DNA of 64,000 nt from CAZNUP01 sp964609775 (GCA_964609775.1 CAZSSJ010000003.1:1-64000), one strand, 5' to 3'; numbered from the stretch's first letter, positions 31,881 to 40,068 are shown. Numbers and translations: made by a program. Notes: a model not told the origin generated them from the letters alone.

Positions 31881-31924
31881 ATATAAGTACTTAAGTTTCT
31901 TAGGTTACTTAAGGCACTTAAGTC
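31881..31924. repeat. CTTAAG-type 9-bp repeat tract, intergenic copy
   Basis: Five degenerate units of the type GTACTTAAG / TTTCTTAGG / TTACTTAAG / GCACTTAAG ending at the start of the metallo-hydrolase gene. Confidence 0.65.
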
Positions 31925-31925
31925 G

Positions 31926-32573
31926 ATGGATATTTATCCACTGGGACATTCCAGCTTTCGAATTAAAGGGAAGAACGCCACGGTGGTGACGGATCCCTTT
32001 GATCCTGAGATGGTCGGGCTGAAGTTTCCCAAAGTGGAGGAAGTGGACGTGGTGACGGTTTCGCATGATCACAAGGATCATGACGCGGTGAGGCTGCTTC
32101 CGGGATCGCCGTTTGTGGTGCGGGGGCCCGGGGAATACGAGGTCAAGAGGGTGACGATTAGTGGGGTTTCGACCTGGCATGATGACAAGGGTGGCCAGGA
32201 GCGAGGCAAAAATGTGGTGTATAGGTTGACGATTGATGGAGTTAATGTCTGTCATTTGGGTGATTTGGGGCACAAACTGACGGATGGGCAGGTCGATGAA
32301 ATCGGGAATGTTGACGTTCTTTTTGTTCCTGTGGGTGGGTTTTTTACAATTGATTCCAAGACGGCGGCCGCGGTGGTGGCCCAGATTGAGCCGAGGGTAG
32401 TTATTCCGATGCACTACTATCGTTCTGGAATGGCAGAGACGTTCAAGGAAAAAATTGTCGGGGTTGAAGACTTCCTAAGAGAGATGGGAGCAGAAGAGGT
32501 CGTGCCTGTCCCGAAGTATGGGACTTCGAAGGAGAGACTGCCGGAAACGACAACGGTTGTTGTGTTAGAGTGA
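31926..32573 (+). CDS. Metallo-beta-lactamase-fold hydrolase
   Basis: 215 aa, UPF0173-like single-domain MBL protein. Start MDIYPLGHSSFRIKGKNATV; metal ligands TVSHDHKDHD (about 45-54), GPGEYEV, HLGDLGH (about 104-110), VPVGG and the late His in IPMHYYRSG. Probably a metal-dependent hydrolase of unknown substrate. It is followed after 4 bp by dnaB. Confidence 0.9.
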   Translation: MDIYPLGHSSFRIKGKNATVVTDPFDPEMVGLKFPKVEEVDVVTVSHDHKDHDAVRLLPGSPFVVRGPGEYEVKRVTISGVSTWHDDKGGQERGKNVVYRLTIDGVNVCHLGDLGHKLTDGQVDEIGNVDVLFVPVGGFFTIDSKTAAAVVAQIEPRVVIPMHYYRSGMAETFKEKIVGVEDFLREMGAEEVVPVPKYGTSKERLPETTTVVVLE

Positions 32574-32577
32574 TTTA

Positions 32578-33912
32578 ATGGCAACTCCAAAAATTCCTCC
32601 TCATTCCCTGGAGGCTGAGCAATCAGTGCTTGGGGCGATTATGATTGACAAAAACGCCATTGTGGAAGTGGCGGGGTTTTTGCGGCCCGGGCATTTTTAT
32701 GACGAGCGTAACGCGACTGTTTATTCAGCGATGCTCTCGCTTTATGAAGAGCGAAAGCCGATTGATCTCCTGACGATTACCGAGAAGTTGAAGGCTGCGA
32801 AGAACTATAAGGATGTTGGGGGGGCTGGTTACCTGACGGAACTTACCGGAGTGGTGCCGACGGCAGCCAATGTGGAGAATTATGGGCAGATTGTCCGGGA
32901 AATGCACGCCAAGCGGGAATTGATTGCTGCCGGGGCGTCGTTGACTGAGATGGCCTTTGATTCAGGAAAGGAGTTACGGGAGATTCTGGACGCGGCGGAG
33001 GCGAAGATCTTTGCCGTTTCCCAGGAAAATTTGTCACGAAACTTCGTGTCGATGAGGGACATCCTGGCAACGTCTTTTGACCGGCTTGATGAGATTCAGA
33101 GAAAAGGCAGTGGACTTCGCGGAGTGCCAACCGGGTTTAAGGACCTTGATGATGCCCTGGCGGGAATGCAGGATTCAAACTTGTTGATTTTGGCGTCGCG
33201 GCCGGGGGTGGGGAAAACGACTTTTATTTTGGATGTGGCTCGGCACGTGGCCGTGAAGGAGAAATTGCCGGTGGGGATGTTTTCGCTGGAGATGAGCTGT
33301 GAGGAGCTAGGGGACAGGCTTTTGGTTTCCCAATCCGGGGTTGATGCCTGGCGGCTCAAAACCGGCAGGTTAGAAGACGAAGACTTTGACCACCTTCAGG
33401 AGGCAATGGGGGTGCTGGCGGATGCGCCAATTTACATTGATGACACGCCAGGAATCACGATCATGGAGATGCGCACCAAGGCACGTCGGTTGCAGCTTGA
33501 AAAAGGGCTGCGGCTCATTATCGTTGATTACTTGCAGCTCATGGATTCCGGGCGACATTTTGATAACCGGGTGCAGGAGGTTTCGATTATTTCTCAAGCC
33601 CTGAAGAATCTGGCGCGGGAGCTGCGCCTTCCGGTGTTTGCGGCTTCCCAGCTGTCCCGGGCAGTGGAAGCCCGGGGGTCGAAAAAACCGCAACTGTCGG
33701 ATCTGCGGGAGTCAGGGAGCATCGAGCAGGATGCGGACGTGGTGATGTTTCTTTACCGGCCGGAGGAGACAAAGGACATGGCACCGACGGACAAGATCCC
33801 CACGACTTTGTCGATTGATAAGCATCGCAACGGGGCGCTGCGAGAGATTCCGTTTATGCTGCACGGGAGCAAACAGCAATTCAGACTAGTGAGTAAGGCG
33901 GTGAGCAGTTAG
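32578..33912 (+). CDS. dnaB: Replicative DNA helicase DnaB
   Basis: 444-aa hexameric helicase. The N-terminal DnaB-N domain (PHSLEAEQSVLGAIMIDKNA) is followed by a linker helix and the RecA-like motor with Walker A ASRPGVGKTTF (about 208), GMFSLEMSCEEL, Walker B LIIVDYLQLM (about 310), and the SQLSRAVEARGSKKPQLSDL arginine-finger region near 360. Full length. Confidence 0.97.
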   Translation: MATPKIPPHSLEAEQSVLGAIMIDKNAIVEVAGFLRPGHFYDERNATVYSAMLSLYEERKPIDLLTITEKLKAAKNYKDVGGAGYLTELTGVVPTAANVENYGQIVREMHAKRELIAAGASLTEMAFDSGKELREILDAAEAKIFAVSQENLSRNFVSMRDILATSFDRLDEIQRKGSGLRGVPTGFKDLDDALAGMQDSNLLILASRPGVGKTTFILDVARHVAVKEKLPVGMFSLEMSCEELGDRLLVSQSGVDAWRLKTGRLEDEDFDHLQEAMGVLADAPIYIDDTPGITIMEMRTKARRLQLEKGLRLIIVDYLQLMDSGRHFDNRVQEVSIISQALKNLARELRLPVFAASQLSRAVEARGSKKPQLSDLRESGSIEQDADVVMFLYRPEETKDMAPTDKIPTTLSIDKHRNGALREIPFMLHGSKQQFRLVSKAVSS

Positions 33913-33931
33913 AGATTAGTATAATGGGGGG

Positions 33932-34585
33932 ATGGGCAGGGAGAAGAACTGGATTTTAGTGGCGGGGCCAGTGGTGGCGGTTGTTGCTCTTTCGGCGTTT
34001 CTTCAAGTGACGGTGCTTTCTAATGCTGAGGCTGTTAAGGTCTGGTTGGAGTCGTTTGGGGTTTGGTTTCTGGCAGCTTACGTCATCGTCCAGACGATTA
34101 CGATCGTCATCGCCCCAATTGGCGGGTCGTTTATCTGGCTTCCGATGCTGGCGATTATGGGGCCGGCGAAGGGGCTGCTTATTACCTATCTGGTTACGAC
34201 GCCAGCCTACTGTGTGAACTTTTATCTGGCAAAGGGGTATGGGCGGGATATTGTGAGGAGGTTTGTTGGGGCGGCGGCTCTTTCGAAGATTGACCACGTT
34301 GCCGCTGATGCCGGAGTGGAAACGTTGGTAATTTTTAAGGTTTTCCAGGGAGGATATTTTGACTTCGTTTCCTATGCGGCGGGGCTGACCAAGATTTCCT
34401 GGGGGCAATTTTTAGTGGTGAATTTCTTGGGGGGGATACCCGGCTCGTTCATTACTTATTTTGTTCTGTCGCGGTTTGAAAATTTTCTTTTGGGGGTGCT
34501 GGCGATGTACGGAGTGGCGGGGCTGATGATTGCCTTTGCTGTTTATTTGCACCATTTGAGGAGGAAGCACAAATTGCGTTCTTAA
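33932..34585 (+). CDS. VTT/TVP38-family membrane protein
   Basis: 217 aa, five to six helices of the SNARE-associated (VTT/DedA-like) fold; the core GGSFIWLPMLAIMGPAKGLL, then FYLAKGYGRDIV, then GGYFDFVSYAAGLTKISWGQ matches the family. Possible role in lipid scrambling or envelope homeostasis. TATAAT (33920-33925) lies 6 nt before the ATG, so it has its own leaderless promoter right after dnaB. Confidence 0.85.
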   Translation: MGREKNWILVAGPVVAVVALSAFLQVTVLSNAEAVKVWLESFGVWFLAAYVIVQTITIVIAPIGGSFIWLPMLAIMGPAKGLLITYLVTTPAYCVNFYLAKGYGRDIVRRFVGAAALSKIDHVAADAGVETLVIFKVFQGGYFDFVSYAAGLTKISWGQFLVVNFLGGIPGSFITYFVLSRFENFLLGVLAMYGVAGLMIAFAVYLHHLRRKHKLRS

Positions 34586-34590
34586 CTTTG

Positions 34591-34674
34591 TGCCGGGGGC
34601 GGGAGTTGAACCCGCAAGGCCATTTCGGCCGCAGCTTTTTGAGAGCTGTGCGTTTACCATTTCGCCACCCCGGC
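34591..34674 (-). tRNA. tRNA-Leu (CAA anticodon)
   Basis: Minus strand: acceptor GCCGGGG / CCCCGGC with A73, anticodon stem-loop CAGCT-CTCAAAA-AGCTG (anticodon CAA, reads UUG), a long variable arm GCGGCCGAAATGGCC typical of class II tRNA, T-loop GTTCAACTC. CCA not encoded. Confidence 0.95.
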
Positions 34675-34717
34675 GTATTTTCAATTGGTATTTTATCATG
34701 TTAAAATAGCTCCCGGT

Positions 34718-35287
34718 ATGATTGATGTCACGCAGCTGCGGCAGGGGGTGGTTTATGAGGATGTCAATACGGGAGTTGGGCCGTGGGTGGTCCTTAAGTA
34801 TGAGCACGTTAAGATGGGGCGGGGGACGGCGACGATCAAGGTGAAGATCAAGAACCTTAAGACGGGGACGATCATTGAGAAGGCCTATATTAATGGGGCT
34901 CGAGTGCAGGATGTGAGTCTGGACAAGCGGCGGGGGCAGTTTCTCTATCGGGATGGCGAGGGATATATTTTTATGGATCCAACAACCTATGAACAATTTA
35001 GTGTTTCTGCGGATTTGGTTGGGGACTATGGCCAATTTTTGAAGGAAGGGACGGAAGTGGACCTGAAATTCTTTCAGGACGACCCGATTTCGATCACTCT
35101 TCCTCTCAAAATGAAATTCACGGTGACGGGAACGGAGCCGGGGGTTAAAGGAAATACGGTTTCAAACGTGTACAAAGACGCCATAATTGATACGGGGGCG
35201 AAGATAAAAATACCACTTTTTGTTGACGAGGGGGAAGAGGTGGTCGTGAATACGGAGACGGGAGAATATGTGGAACGAGCCAAATGA
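34718..35287 (+). CDS. efp: Elongation factor P
   Basis: 189-aa three-barrel protein that rescues ribosomes at polyproline. The first domain starts MIDVTQLRQG; the last ends PLFVDEGEEVVVNTETGEY, as in EF-P. The tip loop reads VKMGRGTA where the common form is VKPGKGQA: the modified lysine is an arginine (residue 35) and the preceding proline a methionine. Start at 34718 chosen by homology; TAAAAT at 34701-34706 is 11 nt upstream. The gene is divergent from tRNA-Leu. Confidence 0.95.
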   Translation: MIDVTQLRQGVVYEDVNTGVGPWVVLKYEHVKMGRGTATIKVKIKNLKTGTIIEKAYINGARVQDVSLDKRRGQFLYRDGEGYIFMDPTTYEQFSVSADLVGDYGQFLKEGTEVDLKFFQDDPISITLPLKMKFTVTGTEPGVKGNTVSNVYKDAIIDTGAKIKIPLFVDEGEEVVVNTETGEYVERAK

Positions 35288-35390
35288 GAACGAGCAATGG
35301 GCAATGATCAATTAGCAATCAATGCCAAAATGAATTAATTGATTAATGCATTAATGAGTTGTTAATTTATTGCTAATTGGCTATTGATCA
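35286..35390. repeat. AT-rich inverted repeat between convergent genes
   Basis: TGATCAATTAGCAAT near the left end is mirrored by ATTGCTAATTGGCTATTGATCA near the right end, with ATTAATGCATTAAT-like words between. It probably acts as a bidirectional transcription barrier; related to the CAATCRT family. Confidence 0.5.
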
Positions 35391-35852
35391 TTTTTGAAGG
35401 GCCCAGAGGAGGAAAATGGTCACAACGACAAGCTGAGTGACGATGCCCCAAGGAGCTTTGAGGCGGGAGTCGAACCAGAGATGGTGAACATAACTTTGGA
35501 TTTTATAGTTCTCGTAGAAGAAGGGGAGTTTGAATTTTAGGACGCTGTATGGAGCTTCGAGCCAGTCAGGCAGTTGGGCAACGAAAGCATTTAGAAGAAC
35601 GTAGGCGGGACTATTGACGTGGAGAGTGAAGATAAAGATGAGCGCGACGAGGAAATAGCCCAGCAGGACATCGACGATGGTCTCTTTAATTATTTGTTCG
35701 GAGGTTTTCTCTTTTCTGTTGGTCATCGTGTCCCAATGGGGGAGTTTGTCGAAGACGAAGTGAGAGAGGAAGGATAGGGGCAGGCCGAGTATGGGGTTGG
35801 TGATTTGGCTTCCGATCGCTGCCCCGACCAAAGCGTGTCCGGTTGCTGTCAT
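35388..35852 (-). CDS. Membrane protein resembling YbcI/DUF457-type metal-dependent hydrolases
   Basis: 154 aa, about four helices with polar His/Asp pairs at helix ends: TGHALVGAAIG at the start, SFLSHFVFDKLPHWDTM near 30-43, and YVHHLWFDSRLKAPWG near 120. The H...SH..D..PHWD pattern is that of membrane-bound metal-dependent hydrolase homologues; activity unproven. It converges with efp across an AT-rich inverted repeat. Confidence 0.7.
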   Translation of the reverse strand: MTATGHALVGAAIGSQITNPILGLPLSFLSHFVFDKLPHWDTMTNRKEKTSEQIIKETIVDVLLGYFLVALIFIFTLHVNSPAYVLLNAFVAQLPDWLEAPYSVLKFKLPFFYENYKIQSYVHHLWFDSRLKAPWGIVTQLVVVTIFLLWALQK

Positions 35853-35886
35853 TGGTGAGTATCAGTATATCAGGAGCTGTCAACAA

Positions 35887-35915
35887 TTTACAATTTAAAA
35901 CGGACACCTTAGAAT
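35887..35915 (+). promoter_or_regulatory. Promoter of the MFS transporter, leaderless GTG start
   Basis: TTTACA (35887-35892), 17-bp spacer, TAGAAT (35910-35915), then 8 nt to GTG at 35924. Confidence 0.6.
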
Positions 35916-35923
35916 TAGAATTT

Positions 35924-37252
35924 GTGAAGCAAAACGCATTTATTGAGGTTCTGCGAATTTCTTCTTTTCGCAATCTTTGGTTGTCACAGCTTCTGTCCCA
36001 AGTGTTTTTAAATCTACTGGTTTTTTCGCTGCTGATTCGGATTTATGGGCTGACAGGGAGTAACACTGCGGTTTCGGTCATGGTTCTGACTGTCAGTGTT
36101 CCCAACTTCGTTCTGGGGGCGGTGGCAGGAGTTTTTGTTGACCGGTGGGACCGGAAGTTGGTCATGTTTCTGGCGCATTTCCTGCGTGTTTTTGCCGTTC
36201 TGGCTTTTTTGTTGTCGTCGGAGTCACTTCTTTGGTTGTATGGCCTTTCGATTTTGATTTCGCTTGTCACCCAGTTTTTTCAACCGGCGGAAGCGGCGAT
36301 GATTGGAGTTTTGATCAAAGATAAGACCAAACTGCTGACGGCCATGAGCCTGTTTTCGCTGACGCTTTTTTCTTCGGTTATTTTGGGCAACGTGCTGGCC
36401 GGGCCGAGTGTTCGCCTGCTTGGCCACGACGGGACGTTCCTGTTGGTGGCTCTGGCGTTCGGATTGGCCGCCGTTTTTACGGCCCAGGTGCCGGGGGAAT
36501 CAATTCGGGACAGGCTGTGGGCGGTGCGGATCACCCTGAAGTTGCGGCGTTGGCTGCGGCGGGATCAAGAGGAGCGGACGGGGGCAGAGCCGGCGGCGAA
36601 GGAGGAGGGGTCAGTGTTTGAAGGTTTTTTGGAGGGTTTGGATTATCTTCACCGGCACGATGGTGTGCGCAATGCTATCTATCTTATGGTGGTGGCCCAA
36701 GTAATTATTGGAGTCTTGGGGACAATCGCCCCGGGTTTCGGCCACCAGATTTTGGGGCTGGAGGCGGCGGATGTGTCCCTGGTTATTATGGCGCCGGCGG
36801 CTTTTGGTATGATTTTGGGAGCAATGGTTCTCGGGCAGTATTTCACCCGGAGCCACAGGCCGGGGCTAGTTAAATTTGGCCTAGTCTCAGCAGCCTGCCT
36901 GTTGCTGGTTTTTTCGTTTATTGATAAAAGCGCCCAGATTAGTCATCTGCCGGTGGTGCCGCTGGCAGTGGCCCTGCTTCTCATTCTTGGGTTTTGTAAC
37001 GCCTTTTTAGATATACCAGTGAACACGACGATTCAAGAGAAAACTCCCGAGGAAGTCCGAAGCCGGGTTTACGGCGTCCTCTCGACTCTGACGGGGGGGG
37101 CGAGCATTCTGCCGATTCTTCTGGCCGGGGCTTTGGCCGATCTTTTTGGAGTCCGAGTGGTCATGGCTATTCTCGGACTTTTCCTTTTGGGGGTGGCGGT
37201 ATATTATCGAAGAGTAGTTTTAGACGGAAGAAATGTGGCCGAGAATTTTTAG
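35924..37252 (+). CDS. Major facilitator superfamily transporter
   Basis: About 442 aa with 12 predicted helices and a charged central loop (LKLRRWLRRDQEERTGAEPA). The MFS signature AGVFVDRWDRKLVMF sits after helix 2, and SRVYGVLSTLTGG resembles enterobactin-exporter (MFS_3) families. A drug or metabolite efflux role is a reasonable guess. The GTG at 35924 is preferred over earlier TTG/GTG codons because a complete promoter ends 8 nt before it. The 3' end overlaps the next gene by 20 bp. Confidence 0.85.
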   Translation: MKQNAFIEVLRISSFRNLWLSQLLSQVFLNLLVFSLLIRIYGLTGSNTAVSVMVLTVSVPNFVLGAVAGVFVDRWDRKLVMFLAHFLRVFAVLAFLLSSESLLWLYGLSILISLVTQFFQPAEAAMIGVLIKDKTKLLTAMSLFSLTLFSSVILGNVLAGPSVRLLGHDGTFLLVALAFGLAAVFTAQVPGESIRDRLWAVRITLKLRRWLRRDQEERTGAEPAAKEEGSVFEGFLEGLDYLHRHDGVRNAIYLMVVAQVIIGVLGTIAPGFGHQILGLEAADVSLVIMAPAAFGMILGAMVLGQYFTRSHRPGLVKFGLVSAACLLLVFSFIDKSAQISHLPVVPLAVALLLILGFCNAFLDIPVNTTIQEKTPEEVRSRVYGVLSTLTGGASILPILLAGALADLFGVRVVMAILGLFLLGVAVYYRRVVLDGRNVAENF

Positions 37253-37994
37253 CTTTGACGGCTTGAGTGTTCATCTGCAGGGAATATTTTTGGCTGTGGG
37301 CGTTTTAGCGGCCTCGTTTGTTGTTTGGAAGCAGGTGCGAGCTAAGGGGTTGCCGGAAGAAAAAGTGCTGGACATTTTTATCCTGGCGCTTTTGGGCATG
37401 ATTGTCGGGGGGAGATTGGCAGCTGTTATCTCCCGAGCGGACTTTTTTCTGGAGGACTTTGGTCGGGTCATTTTGATTTTGAAATACCCGGGATTTAGCT
37501 TTCCGATCGGATTTTTTTGGGCGGGAGTGATTGTGACAGTTCTGTCGCGGCTGGAGGGTTTTGTCGTCTGGCAAATTTTAGACATCTTCTCGTTGGGAGC
37601 CATTTTGGGGACGATTTTTGGCTTGGGGGGGTGTCTGTTGGGCGCTTGCCAGCTTGGTTGGAGCCAGCATGCTCCGCTTGTGGTCTTAGGCCTCTATGTG
37701 GGGTTGTTTTTGCTAATGATTGCAGTCATGGCAATGGTGGGAAGGTCGTCCCGGTTTGGTGTTCTTCATCGGAGGCCGGGGTTTGTTTTTCTTTGCTACT
37801 TGATTTTTTCCGGGGTTTCCTTTTTAATTTCTTCGAAGTTGAGTCAAAGTCTGACGGTGGTAATTATTTTAGGGATTGGTGTTCTGACTGCTTTTCTGGC
37901 CCTAAGGTATAATGAGGCGATATTATGGTTAAATTTCCCAGCCATGTCCTTTCGCAGATTAAGAGCTATCTTGAGGCGCGGCGGCGAGACCTAG
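37233..37994 (+). CDS. Lgt-like (prolipoprotein diacylglyceryl transferase-related) membrane protein
   Basis: 253 aa, about seven helices laid out as in Lgt: a first helix with FSFDGLSVHLQGIFLAVGVL, then ALLGMIVGGRLAAVISRADF and a central GFSFPIGFFWAGVIVTVLSR. The catalytic His-Gly-Gly region and the Arg-rich HGRIGNF-type loop of active Lgt are not recognisable, so it may be a degenerate or divergent relative. Its last 70 bp overlap dksA, which has its own TATAAT inside this gene. Confidence 0.6.
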   Translation: MWPRIFSFDGLSVHLQGIFLAVGVLAASFVVWKQVRAKGLPEEKVLDIFILALLGMIVGGRLAAVISRADFFLEDFGRVILILKYPGFSFPIGFFWAGVIVTVLSRLEGFVVWQILDIFSLGAILGTIFGLGGCLLGACQLGWSQHAPLVVLGLYVGLFLLMIAVMAMVGRSSRFGVLHRRPGFVFLCYLIFSGVSFLISSKLSQSLTVVIILGIGVLTAFLALRYNEAILWLNFPAMSFRRLRAILRRGGET

Positions 37995-38287
37995 AGGCAC
38001 GACTAGCCCAGCTTAAGAGGGAGGATCCGTTTGAAGACAAGACGCGGCTTCTGGACCGAGCGAGTGATGACACTGAGGCTCAGAGCAAGGCCGGACACGA
38101 ACGGGTGGAGGCGCTGCAATACCAACTCAACTTGGCCCTCGTCCAGACCCGAAAGGCTCTGACTAAGATCAAGATCGGAAAGTACGGCATCTGCGAAAGC
38201 TGTGGGAAGATGATTGACACCGACCGGCTAGCGGCGATGCCGACGGCGACTCTGTGCATGAGCTGCGAGAAGAAACGCGAACGGTAA
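37925..38287 (+). CDS. DksA/TraR zinc-finger transcription factor
   Basis: 120 aa. A helical hairpin (about 5-85, with acidic DRASDDTEAQ in the coiled-coil tip region) is followed by the zinc finger YGICESCGKMIDTDRLAAMP, then CMSCEKK (four Cys). DksA-type proteins enter the RNA polymerase secondary channel and act with ppGpp; whether this one does is unknown. TATAAT (37908-37913) is 11 nt before the ATG and lies inside the Lgt-like gene. Confidence 0.9.
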   Translation: MVKFPSHVLSQIKSYLEARRRDLEARLAQLKREDPFEDKTRLLDRASDDTEAQSKAGHERVEALQYQLNLALVQTRKALTKIKIGKYGICESCGKMIDTDRLAAMPTATLCMSCEKKRER

Positions 38288-38322
38288 GTGACTTAGGTGA
38301 CTTAAGTCGCTTAAGTCTCTTA
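38284..38322. repeat. CTTAAG-type 9-bp repeat tract, intergenic copy
   Basis: Four units (GTGACTTAG, GTGACTTAA, GTCGCTTAA, GTCTCTTAT) between dksA and the pseudouridine synthase start. Confidence 0.65.
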
Positions 38323-39074
38323 TGTTAGATCCTCAGATTATCTTCGAAGATGACTTCCTGGTGGTGATTGATAAACCGGCGGGAGTGGTGGTGAACCGGG
38401 CGGACACAACCGCAAAAACAGAAACTGTGCAGGATTGGGCGGAGAGCAGAATTGAGATTGGAGATTTGAGATTTGAGAATGTTAGCCCGGAGGTACGCGA
38501 AGAGTTTACTAGTCGGGGTGGGATTGGGCATCGGCTGGACAAAGACACGTCGGGGCTTTTGGTCATTGCCAAGACGCCGGAGGCGTTTTCTAAACTCAAA
38601 GAACAGTTTAAAGGCCGGGAAGTGGTGAAGAAATACCTGGCTTTGGTTCACGGGAAAGTGGAGCCTGCGGAGGGGACGGTTGACGCGCCTATTTCCAGGA
38701 GCCCGTTTAACCGGAAGCATTTTGGGGTGTTTCCCGGGGGGCGGCCGGCTTTGACAAAGTTCAAGGTCCGTAAGTATCTTAAGGGACTTAAGGCACTTAA
38801 GTCAGGCGAAGTTTTTTCTCTCCTTGAGGTTGAGCCAAAAACCGGGAGGACACACCAGATTCGGGTGCACATGAAATATGTCGGCCATCCGATTGTCTCC
38901 GACCCGATCTATGGCGGCCGGAAGCAGGTTCGGGAGGATCTGAAGTGGTGCCCGCGGCTTTTTTTGCATGCAGCGAAGTTGGCTTTTTCCCATCCGGTTG
39001 CAGGAGAAGATTTGTCATTTGAAGCGCCTCTGACGGAGGAATTAGCTTTAGTTCTGGGCAAACTTAGGGGATAA
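38322..39074 (+). CDS. RluA-family pseudouridine synthase
   Basis: 250-aa RNA-modifying enzyme that isomerises uridine in rRNA or tRNA. The catalytic motif GHRLDKDTSGLLVIAKT (Asp near residue 70) and the LEVEPKTGRTHQIRVHMKYV C-terminal block are intact; no S4 domain. Two insertions come from repeats: a 7-9 bp GAGATTTGAGATT-like tract near 38453-38480 (IEIGDLRFENV), and a 9-bp CTTAAG tract at 38771-38803 encoding KYLKGLKALKS. Confidence 0.93.
   Translation: MLDPQIIFEDDFLVVIDKPAGVVVNRADTTAKTETVQDWAESRIEIGDLRFENVSPEVREEFTSRGGIGHRLDKDTSGLLVIAKTPEAFSKLKEQFKGREVVKKYLALVHGKVEPAEGTVDAPISRSPFNRKHFGVFPGGRPALTKFKVRKYLKGLKALKSGEVFSLLEVEPKTGRTHQIRVHMKYVGHPIVSDPIYGGRKQVREDLKWCPRLFLHAAKLAFSHPVAGEDLSFEAPLTEELALVLGKLRG
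38771..38803. repeat. CTTAAG-type 9-bp repeat inside the pseudouridine synthase gene
   Basis: Four in-frame 9-bp units translated as YLK-GLK-ALK-S. It is the same repeat as in the neighbouring intergenic tract at 38284, here tolerated in coding sequence. Confidence 0.7.
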
Positions 39075-39092
39075 AGAAATATTTCCTTGGGC

Positions 39093-39140
39093 TCACTAGT
39101 GTCGGATTAAGGCAATTTGAGGTGCCGGCAGATGTTTGCT
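39093..39140. repeat. Left direct repeat flanking the toxin-antitoxin pair
   Basis: TCACTAGTGTCGGATTAAGG followed by GAGGTGCCGGCAGATGTTTG. A matching copy lies right of the toxin (39818-39921), where the two halves are separated by ~56 bp of extra sequence. Confidence 0.6.
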
Positions 39141-39177
39141 GAAAATTCATTCAGAGAAGCGTGGTATAATTGGCGGT

Positions 39178-39519
39178 GTGAATAAATTAATTCCTTTTAC
39201 TCAGCTTTCGAGGGTTGGCGGTGGTAGATCTCTTTCTAATGCCTCGGTGGTGGTGGATGATCGGGGCGTGCCGGTGGGCTTTTTCTTTGGTCGTGACACT
39301 TTCATTTCTCTCATGACAACCATTGATGAGCAGTTTGAGAAACGGACGGGAAGCGTCAAGGAAGCCTATGACAATTTTGCCGGGAAGATCATTGATCTAG
39401 TGGAAGAAAAATTACCGGTGAATCCGAAGTTTGAAAAAGAACTTAGTGAGTCGATAAGGGAGGCTAAGGAAAAAGGGTGGGTGCCATTTGAGCAGATAAA
39501 AAGCACGATTAATGCTTAA
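39178..39519 (+). CDS. Phd/YefM-like antitoxin
   Basis: 113 aa. TATAAT (39165-39170) ends 7 nt before the GTG start, which favours this start over the upstream ATG at 39136. The N-terminal NKLIPFTQLSRVGGGRSLSN and ASVVVDDRGVPVGFFF segments fit the Phd/YefM DNA-binding half, and the helical C-terminus (KFEKELSESIREAKEKG) would bind the toxin. It overlaps the toxin gene by 8 bp. Confidence 0.75.
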   Translation: MNKLIPFTQLSRVGGGRSLSNASVVVDDRGVPVGFFFGRDTFISLMTTIDEQFEKRTGSVKEAYDNFAGKIIDLVEEKLPVNPKFEKELSESIREAKEKGWVPFEQIKSTINA

Positions 39520-39770
39520 GGTTCAATTTACTCCTTCGGGAGAGAAGGATTTGAAGTTGCTGCCAAGAGATATTCGGGAACGCGTTGTCAGAAAAATTAC
39601 CTTCTTTAGTTCTCAGGAAAATCCATTAACGTTTGCGAAGCCTCTGGTTAATTTACCGCCCGCGAACGCACCGGTTCAGAGTTGGGGACTATCGAGTTGC
39701 TTTCTATGTTCAATCAGGAGTGATGCATGTTCACAGGATTAAGCATAGGAAGGAAGTATATTTGGATTAG
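39512..39770 (+). pseudogene. RelE/ParE-type toxin, frameshifted
   Basis: The first ~50 residues (MLKVQFTPSGEKDLKLLPRD, then IRERVVRKITFF) are the N-terminal half of a RelE/ParE toxin. Near 39661-39668 the frame breaks. The expected C-terminal half (HRFRVGDYRVAFYVQSGVMH, then VHRIKHRKEVYLD) continues in the next frame to a TAG at 39768-39770. Read as given, the protein ends at 39742 with unrelated residues and would be inactive. Either a real inactivation or a one-base sequencing error. Confidence 0.8.
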
Positions 39771-39817
39771 GTGAGTTTGGAAGTGGCGAGGAATTGCTTG
39801 AGTGTTTGAAGTTGGTT

Positions 39818-39921
39818 TCACTGGTGTCGGATTAAGGAAATTTTTGGATTTGGGTAATGGGTTGGTTTGCGGGGGGAGTGCTTTGTGAAATGCTTCGCAG
39901 AGGTGCTGGTAGATGTTTGTT
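39818..39921. repeat. Right direct repeat flanking the toxin-antitoxin pair
   Basis: TCACTGGTGTCGGATTAAGG at 39818 and GAGGTGCTGGTAGATGTTTG at 39900, matching 39093-39140 with few mismatches. The rest of the 39771-40032 gap has no gene that I can support. Confidence 0.6.
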
Positions 39922-40032
39922 CACACGGTGGAGATTTCGTTTAAACATCCAGTGACTGGAGGGAAAAACACTTCGAAACGCTGTTGCCAGGGTGTTGGGC
40001 ATGGTTTTGAGAAAGATTGTTGATCTTATAGT

Positions 40033-40061
40033 TTGCAGCCTGACGCTAAAGGTGCTATACT
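40033..40061 (+). promoter_or_regulatory. Promoter of the membrane zincin gene, leaderless
   Basis: TTGCAG (40033-40038), 17-bp spacer, TATACT (40056-40061), then 7 nt to the ATG at 40069. Confidence 0.65.
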
Positions 40062-40068
40062 ATAAGAC

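Noticed and set aside
34412..35035. 207-codon minus-strand frame across efp and tRNA-Leu
   Set aside because: It is antisense to efp and the VTT gene, passes through a tRNA and has no domain signal. It is a shadow frame.
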